Assembly: GCA_037176885.1 (NCBI GenBank)
Contig: JAWWNJ010000029.1
Span: 558,001 to 622,000, forward strand
DNA from: Favolaschia claudopus
Lineage: Eukaryota; Basidiomycota; Agaricomycetes; Agaricales; Mycenaceae
Direction: 5' to 3'
Length of the DNA stretch: 64,000 nucleotides
Shown here: piece after piece, positions 10,301 to 20,288 of the stretch
How positions within the stretch are numbered: position 1 is the first letter of the stretch
How the letters are laid out: the number at the start of each line of letters is the position of its first letter
Notes under the pieces: generated by a model
The model's input: only the letters and a program-made list of their open reading frames with translations
Told to the model about the DNA's origin: nothing
Database searches by the model: none
Made by a program: the position numbers and the translations under genes

Positions 10301-12157
10301 TCGAAAACCAGGCTTACGCTTGCGCTGGTGTACGTCCAACGTAGCGGCCGCGTACCCACAAGTGTTGCAGGATTGTAATGATACTCACCCCGTCCCCAAA
10401 TCATACTGTCCTTCCGATACGAACCGCCTGTCGTCTCGCGGAAGGGTCCCCGGTTTCCTGCAACCGTACCGCATCTGTATCTTATGCAGCTTCGCCGTCT
10501 TCGTTATCATTCCCTCCACGCCCGATGCTCACGCCATATCGAGGGACTTTGCCTCCCTTCGTATGCGCCGTCGTTGCCGCCATCGGTGCCGCGCGATACG
10601 ACGTCTGCGCACACCACTCACGTCTATCCCTCCACTACGAGTCACTACGAGTCGATGACGGGTCCGCCTTCCACCACTTCATCCTGCCTCACCTTGGCGT
10701 AGGTCGGTGGTATTGCTGCCGCTTTGCGACTATAACGACGGACCAGGATAGTCGTGGTCGTCGTGGTGTATGACTGTTTCCAGCGCTTTACAAGTCGAGC
10801 AGGTGCCGGCGCTCGCAGGCAGTATGGAGAGAGACCATGGCGGAGGATGTACTGTGGCCCCTTTGGAGAATGCGGAGAGGGAGAGGGTGGTGACCAATCA
10901 CATGAGGATGCCAACGGCTGCGTTCTCACTGTCGGTCGGTTTTTTCGTGTGAACGCTACGTCCACATCTCTGCCACAGACTATCGCCTTGGGATACCGTT
11001 GCTTTCTCCGAATAGGTGCTGCTCGACACATCTGCGTAGCATGGGAGGATGTTGCGATCTTAGTCTGAGCGGGATGGAATACCCCCAAGCCTGCGGATGT
11101 AAGCTGGATGGCCCAATGTTCATGAATGATCTTCTGTATCCCGGGACAGGAGGCGCTGATTGTGAGTGACTGACAGAGACTCGGATTAATTTGATTATCA
11201 GCTTGAAACACAAGTTGAGCGATTGACCTGGCTGTCTTCCGTGGTCCTACGTGTCCGCCGTGCGCAAAGATGATACATATTCGCGCAAATTGTTGTCGCC
11301 GCCTCTTCCATCGGCGAGAATCGAGATCGACCTCTCCGTCGTCCGTCGAACTTTGGGAAACTGCTTAAGCTTCAGGCTTCTGACTTACATGGGCTTTCGG
11401 AATACGAAAAGAAACGATACATTCAATTCATCCGTGCTTTGATCCTCTTCCATGTCTGCCGGTGCGCAAGGCTTCTCCAAACTGATACTCCGCACCTTTG
11501 GGGGCGTGCACTGCCATGCATTTGCAACTCGCGAGGCCGAATCTTGCATAGCGTCAGCGAAACTGCATCGTCCCTCTCGTCATGACAGCACTCGCTCGAT
11601 GCACCACAGAACCACAGAGCACACTGGAATAGCTGGTTTCCAAGCCGCTTCTTTTGTATCATCCATCGGGTTCATCCCCGTTTTAGCCCTCTTTTCCCGG
11701 AACCCGCACCGGCCGCCATCCATTTCCCGACCGGCGTCAATTCACTCGCTTCTGGAACGGTTTTGCTACGCGTCGGGAATCGTAGTTTCGTCCTCTCTCC
11801 CCACCCATCGGCCCCCGCGTTACCTCATGACACGAGACTTGCGCCGCCGAGTTATGTCTTCGCGACTAGCCTTATCCTCCTGTCGTTCTCATGTCCAAAA
11901 ATTGCATCACTCTGCAGTGTGCAGCGCGGGAGACTACGAGCTGTCACCAATACTCAAGTAACTATTTGAGTGACCTTCCACTCGGCGCTAAACCACATCT
12001 CCCGCGCGCAGATGGCTGCTGCCAGCGCTTCGTCTCAAGGTCGCTAGGACAAAATTATTGTGCACGCATAGATCGGTACATCTCAGTCGTATCTCATTAT
12101 TCATCGGCTCCGTTATCGCTCCCATCACCCTCATTTCCACGACTTTATGGCTGAGGT
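7336..12157. other. 4.8 kb without a supportable gene
   Basis: Many overlapping frames occur, especially in the GC-rich part at 9.6-12.0 kb. These include a 181-codon plus frame 8525-9070, a 145-codon minus frame 9631-10068, a 188-codon minus frame 10645-11211 and a 169-codon plus frame 11452-11961. None shows a recognisable domain, signal peptide or consistent splice pattern, and frames on opposite strands compete over the same bases. A segment at 11059-11097 resembles 2168-2206. I leave the region unassigned. Confidence 0.4.
7725..7813. repeat. Two adjacent small inverted repeats
   Basis: gccattcgaa at 7725-7734 pairs with ttcgaatggc at 7767-7776. ttgaagcg at 7788-7795 pairs with cgcttcaa at 7806-7813. 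The surroundings are rich in gattca words. This could be the worn remainder of another short element. Confidence 0.4.
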
Positions 12158-13278
12158 TCACGAATGAACGGGAAGCCTTCGTCGCACGATGATGATGGGG
12201 CCTTGCCCAGTTCCGCCGTTGCCGCCGTGGACTCCCGGCCCACCTGCAACGCCTGTTCCACCTGATCCCAATGAGCAGGCGAAAACAAAAAGTGCAACGG
12301 CACGCACCCGAAACATGACCAAGTATGTTGAGAAATCTATCCAGCTGAGGCCCTTCGCCTATACCGCCTTCGCCGCCAACGTGAGCATGGCGCCCAGTAT
12401 TGCCGTATTCGCCTACAAGTGGTGGTCTAGTGGTAATCGGCTCATGGGCACCGGAGTCCTCACCTTGAATGTCGCGCGCCGCGATGGCTGCTTTCAAAGC
12501 GTCGATGTAATTTGTTAGATCGAGCAAACAATGACGATCGATTATGGGATGCTGCCATTCTATGAGAAGTTGCAACATGTTCGCGGAAGCTGGACTTACA
12601 TGGGGCTCGTAAGGGTCTATGTGGGCATTGGCAATTTCGCGCTACAGCCCTCGAGTTAGCACACCATAGCCGAGGGAGAAAAGCCGAAATCGTACCGTCA
12701 GCTCCGCGCAATCGACGATCATTTGTGTAATCGTGGTATTATGCCACTCTTTGAGGACTGCAGCGTAATGATCCTCACGTCGGCCCCCATGACTTGTCTT
12801 CAGCCTCTTGGTTATGGTACGCAGTTCGCTGTCCCCCATTTGGGCCGACATCTTATTTTTATCTGAGTAGTCGACTCACATTTCAAGATTGCCGGCGATG
12901 ACGCGACCCTTGTCTGGATTATATTTGATCAACTCTTCGACAATGGATGTGAGCTTCTGTATTCTTTCTACTACTTCAACTAGACCGGATTGTGTATTGG
13001 CAGAAGTTTGCTGGCACCGAAGATGTTTCACCCAAACTACCATCGAGTCAGATAAGACTGAGACTACTCACCTCAATGTGTCGAGCCAAGGCCACGGTGA
13101 CGAAAGCCTCGGCGGCGTCCTTCAAGGGTCCGTCAAGGGCGTCGCTCGAGGTACAGCGCGTGTTGAGCGACAACGATGGAGTTTCCAGGGCGGACGTCGA
13201 GCGAAGAGTAACTTCCACATTAGACGACGAGGTGGATGGCGGTAAGAAGCGGGAGAGACAACCACCCATTCTATCCAA
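12158..13278 (-). CDS. Helical-bundle (MLKL/HeLo-like) protein with Gly-rich tail, copy C
   Basis: Third and most diverged copy. Exon 1 starts MDRMGGCLSRFLPPS and ends ALARHIE. Exon 2 begins QTSANTQSGLVEVVERIQKL and ends near KGRVIAGNLE. Exon 3 has ELRTITKRLKTSHGGRRE, then HNTTITQMIVDCAELT. A further exon REIANAHIDPYEPH follows. Block 1 (about 12430-12315) reads GEYGNTGRHAHVGGEGGIG...GEGPQLDRF. Block 2 reads GGTGVAGGPGVHGGNGGTG...GQGPIIIVRRRLPVHS, with TGA at 12158-12160. The phase-1 Gly-codon intron between the blocks is kept. Exon positions match copies A and B, but the third helix has lost the RFLN signature and reads differently, so its activity may have changed. Boundaries at 12440-12600 are approximate. 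Confidence 0.65.
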
Positions 13279-14440
13279 GTCAACAGAGGAATCCTGTGGT
13301 GGATGAACAAATAACTCGGAAAGTCGGTGAGTTTATATTGCTCGTGGAGAGGTGATTTATGGGGAAAGGTGACTCCTTGATAATGTATTATAATAGTATT
13401 TCATTGAACAGACACGCACCAGCAGCCTGCGCACCTCGAGTTTCCGTCTTCAGTCTTCATATATCGCCAGTGATCTTCGTTCGTCTGGTTGTCAACAGCG
13501 GCGAACAGCTTAAAGCCCTAAATTATAGCAGTGGAACTGCCGGCGCGTCGATGCTCCATACCCCGACAGTCAGAACATATAAAGCATCCGGAAGTAACTG
13601 GTACTGTCGACTTTAACTGAATATATCGTGGGGGCCCGCTATATGCCAGCCCTACCAAAATTCTCAGTTTGTATACCCTATCCCTCCCTGAATCACAATG
13701 AATAGTAAGACTCCCATCCTAACCCGCTTCCCCGTTACAGGTTGCTTTGACAGATAAGGTTTTGTTCGAAGTTCGGATGATGGCCTCACTGTGCGGTGCT
13801 GCTTGTAGTATTCCGCGGAGCGCAAACCATTTCCCCCCCTCAGAATCTAATGAATCTATCGAGATAACTGCTTAAAATACTGGGATTGATTTGACAAACG
13901 TTTGACGTTGTTCCGATACCCATGATAAATTGCAGTGGATTGGCTTGAAATGACACTGAAGTCTCCAGAGTCGCGGGGGTGAATATTGGCAAGCTGCGTG
14001 CGCTGGAAGAGCGAGATCGCACACGTCGTAGTCTACGGCGCGGTGTTTTTCGTGAGGCAATGACCGCACACCCAACTCCCTCCCCTTCATCGACAATTGT
14101 TAGCGGAAAGCTCAGCCTCTAGTTCCGGCGTATGCTATTAACGGGAACTTTCCCTGTTTTCCCCTCCCTCCCACATCGTTACCGGGCCGTGAGACCTTGG
14201 TCGCCGGATCCACCTGTAAATCATGCATGTATGAACAAGCGAAACTAGCGAAAAGGAGGGAAATGACCTGCCTTCGGCGCTTCAGCATTGCGCGTCTGGT
14301 AAATTGACACCGGGGTCCAAGCACGAACGTTACACGGCGCGCACATCCGGCTGCTGTCCGTCGAGCCACGCATCGTGGTCAAGATGGGCGACGGGCGCAT
14401 TCTTGCGCTGAATGTGGAGAAGCACCAGAAATGATACTCA
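13279..14440. other. No gene recognised
   Basis: Upstream of copy C. Contains an 85-codon plus frame (13359-13616) and several minus frames at 13840-14369 with no motif. Likely promoter plus spacer. Confidence 0.35.
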
Positions 14441-14545
14441 ATCATACTAGTGAATCTCGAGCTCAAGTCCTTCGCCCACTCCGCTGCCACCACCGATTGT
14501 ACCATCCTAGCGGTATCGCCATTGGCCCCATTGACTTCGACGGGA
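14441..14545 (-). pseudogene. Relic of a Gly-rich block
   Basis: On the minus strand, one frame reads VNGANGDTA. A shifted frame then reads GTIGGGSGVGEGLELEIH and stops at TAG. This matches the shape of block 1 in the family (G-x-x-G-x-x-GGxGxGEG). The frame change and the missing partner block mark it as a broken remnant. The similarity is short, so the call is tentative. Confidence 0.35.
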
Positions 14546-16118
14546 TTTTTTCATGACCCAGGGCAATGGGCGCTTGTGAGACTAGCGCAGACGATGTATA
14601 TGGATCAGCCCCTCGCAATTAATGTTCGATGAAGATTGGGCTTGCAGGTGCGGCTTCAAAGCCTATAATAAGCATATCGGATATACCACATGAGGTAGGG
14701 TGATCAAACGACCACAAACGCTCTTGAGAAGCATGAGCTCCGGAGCTCCCTGACACTGCGTTTCAGTCAGAGAAAAAAAACAAGGCGAATGGACGATACC
14801 GAACCGTAAGATCGGAGATGAATCCTGCCAGGATCTTATTGTACGATTGCAGGACAACTAATGTGACCGCCGCTCGCAAGAACTGTATCCAAGCCCTTGT
14901 TTCATAGAGGACCGGAGGAATCTACTTCAAGGTAAGACCGTTTTCATACTCTATGAGAGGGAGACTCGCTCACAGGCTCAGCACAAGGCTTTTGATCAAG
15001 CTCGCTGGGCTAGTTTTGCGTCATGATATATGGGTGGAGATCGGTAGCTAGTGACACGCGAGAAAGATGCGCGTAAGGGTCGGTAGAATAGTTGAGCAAG
15101 ACCTTATTGAGAACTTGACTGCAGCTTTGAAACTTATAAGACTTCATTCTTCATTCATCAGGTGGATCGAAAACCCTTGGCTTTCCGAGCTCCGCGAGGT
15201 TTTTTCAACCCGGTAGATTCGCTAGTAAGATTGAGTTGCACTGTTTCACGATCAAGAACTTACGCGTTAACGAAGAACCTGAAATGGTACTCACGAGAGG
15301 GGCACAATGCGTGTTTGCATATTTTATGTGCATCTGCTGTTGTCACGCATCGAGATCCTGACTTGTTGTTCGCTGGATGCTGCCGCAGGGTGAGGTTGCA
15401 GAAACTCTCGACCAGCCAATGATATGAGGACATCCCCCACGCCAGCTGCAATGGGATGGCGTGCCCGATCCAGAGCGATAACCAAAGGCGAGTGGCAGCA
15501 AAACTAGTTCATAGGAAGGAAAAAATTAACGTCCAAACATAAGTATGTAGCAAAAAGGGGGGAAGCTGATACGTACAACAAGATTAAGATTAAGTGTTCC
15601 CCGAGTCGTTGTTAAATGAAGCCGATGGCTTTAGGCTTTTATGGTTGGGAACCTAGAGAAGCGCCCTTTTGCTTCTGAATGGCTGGAAAAAGATTGTGCA
15701 CAAGCTCAGTTCGCAATTTAACGGGGCGGGCGTTACTTGAGTACTCGTGGTCGTGGAACATGGTGGAAGTAGCGAAAGGTGAGAGGCGTGGGAGTACGAG
15801 TAAGCCGGCGCCCGGGCCGGCATTGATCCAGCCGAGTCAACTCTCAAAGTCAAACTCACCCTCAATCCATCAATCCAAAAGTCTTCGGAAAGTGGAGAGT
15901 ACAGTGTACTGCAAGTTTGGCGCCCTCGCTTAGAGTTGAACGCCGAACGCTTGAATCTGAGCAAAAAATTGTCCAGTCTGTGAAGCAGACCCGGAGGTGG
16001 TTTGGAGGAACTTGGAAGGTAAGTAAGTTTTTTTTTTTCGTTCGTCAACTTTCAACTTTGGAGCAGAAGCAGAGAGATCTTCAAGAACAAACTCATTGAT
16101 ACTACAATGCCTGCGGCG
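14546..16118. other. No gene recognised
   Basis: Unassigned frames only, for example a 131-codon minus frame at 15653-16048 and an 86-codon plus frame at 15162-15422. No motif, signal peptide or consistent splice pattern was seen. Confidence 0.35.
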
Positions 16119-18227
16119 TCATTTCCTACTGCTAGTACTAGCAGAAGCATAAGCCACAAACTGCCCCAAAGCCCTCTTCAGTTCCGCAATCTGCCCCTGC
16201 TTGAACCCAATATCACTCAACGTATAATCATCCGTCTCCAGCAGCGCACCAGCCGTCTCGAACCCCTGGTCACTGAGTAGCTTGCAAATCGTGGCGCTGA
16301 CATTATAGGACCGACAGAAATCCTTACAGCTATTTGCGGAACTTACGGCGCGGCCGATTTTTTCCCCAAAACGGACACTTTACGTTGATTTCGACCATTT
16401 CGCTCATTGCGAGCTCAGTTCTGGAGGTATAGACAATATTTTTATATGGGCGTGTCTGTATTGGCTGTCCGCAGACGCCCCGCTACTTAGTTCGAGATTT
16501 TGTGAGGTAGATATCTGATAATATAGGATGCACTTGATCTTGTGAATTTTGGTTATCATAAGCTCAGATGAACTTCAGGGAAGCTTGTATGTGGCAAAAA
16601 CAACCCAGAGAGTGCTCAAAAGACGTAGATGCAGTCGGACTGTGAATTCATTACGGCGTTCCCTCACGATGTGCTTCATGATCCGTCTGCAGCAATCATG
16701 AAGCAGATTATGCACCAGCACCGTAGTATACCTACATTCAGATTACACCCGTATCTTGATATCATGCTGTGAATTGCTCTCCTGAGATACCGGCCTCTTT
16801 GAAGTCCATCTGAGCTGACAACAGCCAATATTGGCAAAATAGGGCATTTCCTGTATTATCCGGTATCTACTACTCATATTTGCAAACTAAGTATGTAGGC
16901 ACCTGCGGACGAGTGGGACAGACACGCCCATATGAAAATATCGTCTATACCCCCAGAACTGAGGGATAATTCTAATTGGCAACCCGGTTTGTTTGGCAAC
17001 CCCCTACTTTTTCCGGGGGTTGCCAAATAGAACAAAGATGGCATCAAATGTGCCGCGCTGCCGAGGATCTGCTCTGTGCAAAATCTGTCAAGCCAGCACT
17101 GAGGTGAGTCCTACTAGTGGAGGTAGACGAACAAAGGGAGCTTTAATGTCATATTATTCGATTTATTGACACCATGACCAGCTCCAACAACACTCATTCC
17201 TCACTGCCAGCTGGCCGGAGAGGGTTGGATATTATTGATGTCCATACCTTCCTGTTCATACGACCATTGTCCATTGCTTATGAGAGTAAATGTCTTGTCT
17301 CCTTTCTCTATGAGTGCTCTCTATCATTTATTGACCCGAGGTGCATCCAAAAATCTTTGTCTTTGGCTGAGTTCGGAATGGTTCTTAATGATTGCCGGCT
17401 TAATCCAACCACAGTTACTCAAATTTCAGATAGGCCCGGGAGAGCTTGCTCATCTGCCCACCATAACATACTCGGCCTGCTATAGTCCTGAGAAACCACT
17501 GGCTGTACAAAGTGCGGACCATTCAACTGTTCGTACTTGAATTGAACTATGGACAACCTCTGATGATGGGCTCGATCAGGTCCGGCCGATATGCCGTCGG
17601 CAGCAGGGGTTGCCAAATAGCAAAATTCTATTCGGCAACCCCAAACTAGCTGGCAACCGGGTTGCCAAATAGAATTATCCAGAACTGAGTTCGCAATGAG
17701 CGAAATGGTCGAAATCAACGTAAAGTGTCCGTTTTGGGAAAAAAATCGGCCGCGCCCTAAGTTCCGCAAATAGCTGTAACGCTGACGCGCGGGATGCGCA
17801 CTCTCACAGCGGCATCCGTAGGCACGAGTTTCTGGGAAAATCTCGGGCCTTGTCCGACACCGCCAAGGCCACCCTGGTCGGCGCCGAATCCACCCTCACC
17901 TCCGTCCCCGCCTGCGGATAGAATCTCATCAGCCTGCGGTGACTCTGCGAATCGGAAGATCTGATTCTCGGAACTGTTAACAAAACTGACCGTTCACCGC
18001 ACTGAAGTACCCCGCGTATTCCACCGCCATCCGGGGCGCTTCACCCACTCCTCCACCGCCTCCATATTTATTGCTTTTGCCGCCGGCACCACCTCTCCCA
18101 CCTGCGATAGTTGCCTGTGTTAGCGCGCGCGCGAGTCAACAAGCCGGAGCTGCTCACCAGTCACGACTGGGAAGTTTCTCTGCGTCTTAGAGCTCGTCGC
18201 GGTGTAATGATAACCTGGACCGTACAT
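16119..18227 (-). CDS. Gly-rich two-block protein with SAM-like C terminus, interrupted by a transposon
   Basis: Exon 1 (18227-18158) encodes MYGPGYHYTATSSKTQ...NFPVVT. Exon 2 (18101-17991) is block 1 (GGRGGAGGKSNKYGGGGG...GEAPRMAVEY). Exon 3 from 17911 is block 2 (GGDGGEGGFGADQGGLGGVG...GQGPRF), running to about 17780. Both introns fall in phase 1 within Gly codons. The frame resumes beyond a 1.46-kb element (16324-17779) and reads ATICKLLSDQGFETAGALLE, then LSDIGFKQGQIAELKRALGQ, to TGA at 16119-16121. Without the element the frame is continuous. The C-terminal 50 residues look like a small helical SAM-type domain. That comparison is by eye. As it stands the gene would make a truncated product, so treat it as disrupted. 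The first exon could be preceded by others. A degenerate copy of its 5' part lies near 18950-19100. Confidence 0.6.
16324..17779. mobile_element. Fold-back DNA element inserted in the Gly/SAM gene
   Basis: Terminal inverted repeats of about 100 bp. ttacagctatttgcggaact at 16324 and the following bases to about 16426 are repeated inverted at about 17681-17779. A second inner inverted pair (cagttctggaggtatagac... at about 16420-16485 and its complement at about 16905-16962) continues the fold. No transposase is encoded. A 7-bp direct repeat cgctgac sits at 16295-16301 and 17780-17786. On the left it is 22 bases outside the repeat end, so whether it is the target duplication is unclear. Confidence 0.75.
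16964..17680. mobile_element. Second DNA element nested in the fold-back element
   Basis: 717 bp with terminal inverted repeats ggataattctaattggcaac (16964) and its near-complement ending at 17680. A perfect 9-bp duplication agaactgag flanks it at 16955-16963 and 17681-17689. A 9-bp duplication is typical of Mutator-like elements. Further gggttgccaaat words occur inside both ends. The longest internal frame (17174-17485, 103 codons) has no transposase motif, so it is non-autonomous. Confidence 0.75.
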
Positions 18228-18636
18228 GGGGATTCAAAGCAACGAATCCATCTTCAGCTCGACGGGCATTTATCTCACCGAGAGAGGGCGCTTACTTCCT
18301 TGAGTCATGCCCACTTGAGACTGCCTCGACTGAGCTCTGCCGCCCGTCCAAAGAGCTCATTGGTCGAGACCAGAAAAGCTCTACAGCAGTTGTACGAACT
18401 CGTGTCAAATTGGGTATCTTTGCGGGGTTGCTGTCTCACAGACGGCTTCATTGTCTGCGCATCTGCCATTGTCTGCGTGGACAATGAAGCGCAGCCGTCT
18501 GGCATTGTCTGCTATTTCCGACGTAACTGATATCGTACACGGATTAGGGCTCAAGTAATCGCCGAAGGATTCGCATTCGTGGCCATCTGATACAGGGGGA
18601 ACGATGGATACATGCAGTCCATTTGAAATATGAGAG

Positions 18637-18882
18637 TCCTGAGGTGCGTGCGCGTCGCCCGTAGCAGCCGCTTTGCCGCCGGACTCGCGCAATTCACTCT
18701 TCTCGTGCAACTCCGGCTTGTTGGTGACTTTGCCAATGACCTTCGTAAAACTTGTGAGGATTGTGCGGCGGGCCGATGGTGCAAACATACCTTCTAGTAA
18801 CTCTTTCCAATGAACTTATCGGGAGCACTGGCCTTGCTTATAGGCACACTTTCGGGTTGACCACTGTCAATAGCAACGCCAC
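18637..18882 (-). pseudogene. Decayed CsbD-like gene copy
   Basis: Two stretches align with exons 2 and 3 of the intact gene at 19696-20288. Segment 18882-18791 encodes GVAIDSGQPESVPISKASAP and DKFIGKSY, then hits TAG. Segment 18740-18637 encodes VIGKVTNKPELHEKSELRES and GGKAAATGDAHAPQD, but the stop codon after the conserved end is gone. No match to exon 1 was found. It lies in the left copy of a tandem duplication. Confidence 0.75.
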
Positions 18883-18949
18883 CTACGAACAGGACAAAAT
18901 CAATATCCAGAGGAGGTTAGGAACGAGGCAGGGAGGTAAACAACTGGCG

Positions 18950-19600
18950 TTACTTCCTCTCCCACCTGCGACTCGGATGACAATCTGTGTTAGCGCGCGC
19001 GAGAGGTAACAGAACCGGACGCCGCTCACCAATGACCATTTACGACTGGGAACTTTGTCTGCGTCTTAGAGCTCTCGTCACAATGTAACTCAAGCTGCAG
19101 ATGGATTCCAGCCAGAGGGCTAGCGAGGGGGCCATCGGCTAGCCGGCCACTAGCAGCGCTGACACCGAACACCATTGAGGATAGGCACCTCGCCAAACGT
19201 TCCTCGCTGAACCTCGCATCAGCCTGAGCCCTGTGTCTCCCTTTGTCTTGGCTTCGACTAGCTTCGGACTGATGAGCCAGCCATTGAAGGCTCGCTCATC
19301 CTCGCCAAGGGCCTGGTGAGAGGGCCTCTGAATGCACTGGGGAAAGGAACGACTCCATCTTCAGCACGTCGGGCATTTATGTTACCGAGAGACGCCGCTT
19401 ACTTCCACAGAGTACCACAGAGTGCCGCCTCTGGTGAGCTTTAGCGCCCGTCGAAAGGGCTTATTGGTCGAGGACAGAAAAACTTTAACAGCTGTACGAA
19501 CTCGTGTCAGATTTGCTATCTTTGTGGTGTTGAGATCTCACAGAAGGCTTCCTTGTCTGCTATTGCCGACCGCACTGACATCGTAACAGATTGAGGCTCA
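18950..19600. repeat. Right copy of a tandem duplication (left copy about 18085-18530)
   Basis: Segments shared with the left copy include cctctcccacctgcga followed by a gttagcgcgcgcgag core (18091 and 18963 onward), cgactggga...tctgcgtcttagagct (18164 and 19046), and catcttcag...cgggcattta...accgagaga (18250 and 19352). The right copy keeps the CsbD-like gene and only a degenerate 5' piece of the Gly-tail gene. The left copy keeps the Gly-tail gene and a dead CsbD-like gene. Confidence 0.65.
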
Positions 19601-19695
19601 AGGAAAGGCCGGAGGCTTCGCGATGATGGTTATTTGATACACGAGTGTAGATACATACAGTATATTACAGTATTAGTTGAGGTGTAAGCGTCCAT

Positions 19696-20288
19696 TTAGT
19701 CGTGGGGTGCGCGCGCGTCGCCCGTAGCAGCCGCTTTGCCGCCGGACTCCCGCAATTCACCCTTCTCGTGCAGCTCAGGCTTCTTCGTGACTTTGCCAAT
19801 GACCTGCACAACTCATGTCAGTAATGTATACGAGGAACCGGCGGTGCACACGTACCTTTTGGGTCTTGCCAATAAGCTTGTCGGCAGCACTGGCCTTGCC
19901 CATAGGCATGCTTTCGGAATGACCACCGTCAATAGCAACACCACCTACAATGAAGACAGAATCAGTATCCAGAGCAACACGGAAGTAAGAAACAAAACAA
20001 ACCCTCGGGGTGTGGTTGCGTATTCAGTGGACGCTCCGAGCTGAAAGCATCCCGGCCTTCGGATTCGTCCGTATCGAGTTCCCGTGTGGGTTGAGACGGG
20101 TCGGCGTTCTGCCAAACGGAACTGGGGAGACGTTCCATAGTGTCCGCGCTGTAATCAGCGGCGGGGGCGCCACCACGAGCGCCGGGGAGAGGCTCAGAAG
20201 CCTTGTGGACGTGGTGCTCCGGACGAGGCTCAGAGACACCGGTGGTGTTGGTGATGTTATCGTTGTGCAAGTTGGGTACAGATGCCAT
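19696..20288 (-). CDS. CsbD-like small stress protein
   Basis: Three exons, 20288-20003, 19944-19856 and 19803-19696, give a 160-aa protein. The sums and phases fit exactly. The N-terminal 95 residues are polar and probably disordered (MASVPNLHNDNITNTTG...). The C-terminal part carries the conserved fungal CsbD-like core: GHSESMPMGKASAADKLIGK, TQKVIGKVTKKPELHEKGEL, RESGGKAAATGDARAPHD. Proteins of this type are small, hydrophilic and usually linked to stress. The biochemical role is unknown. Start chosen at the only upstream Met in frame. A dead second copy lies 0.8 kb away. Confidence 0.8.
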
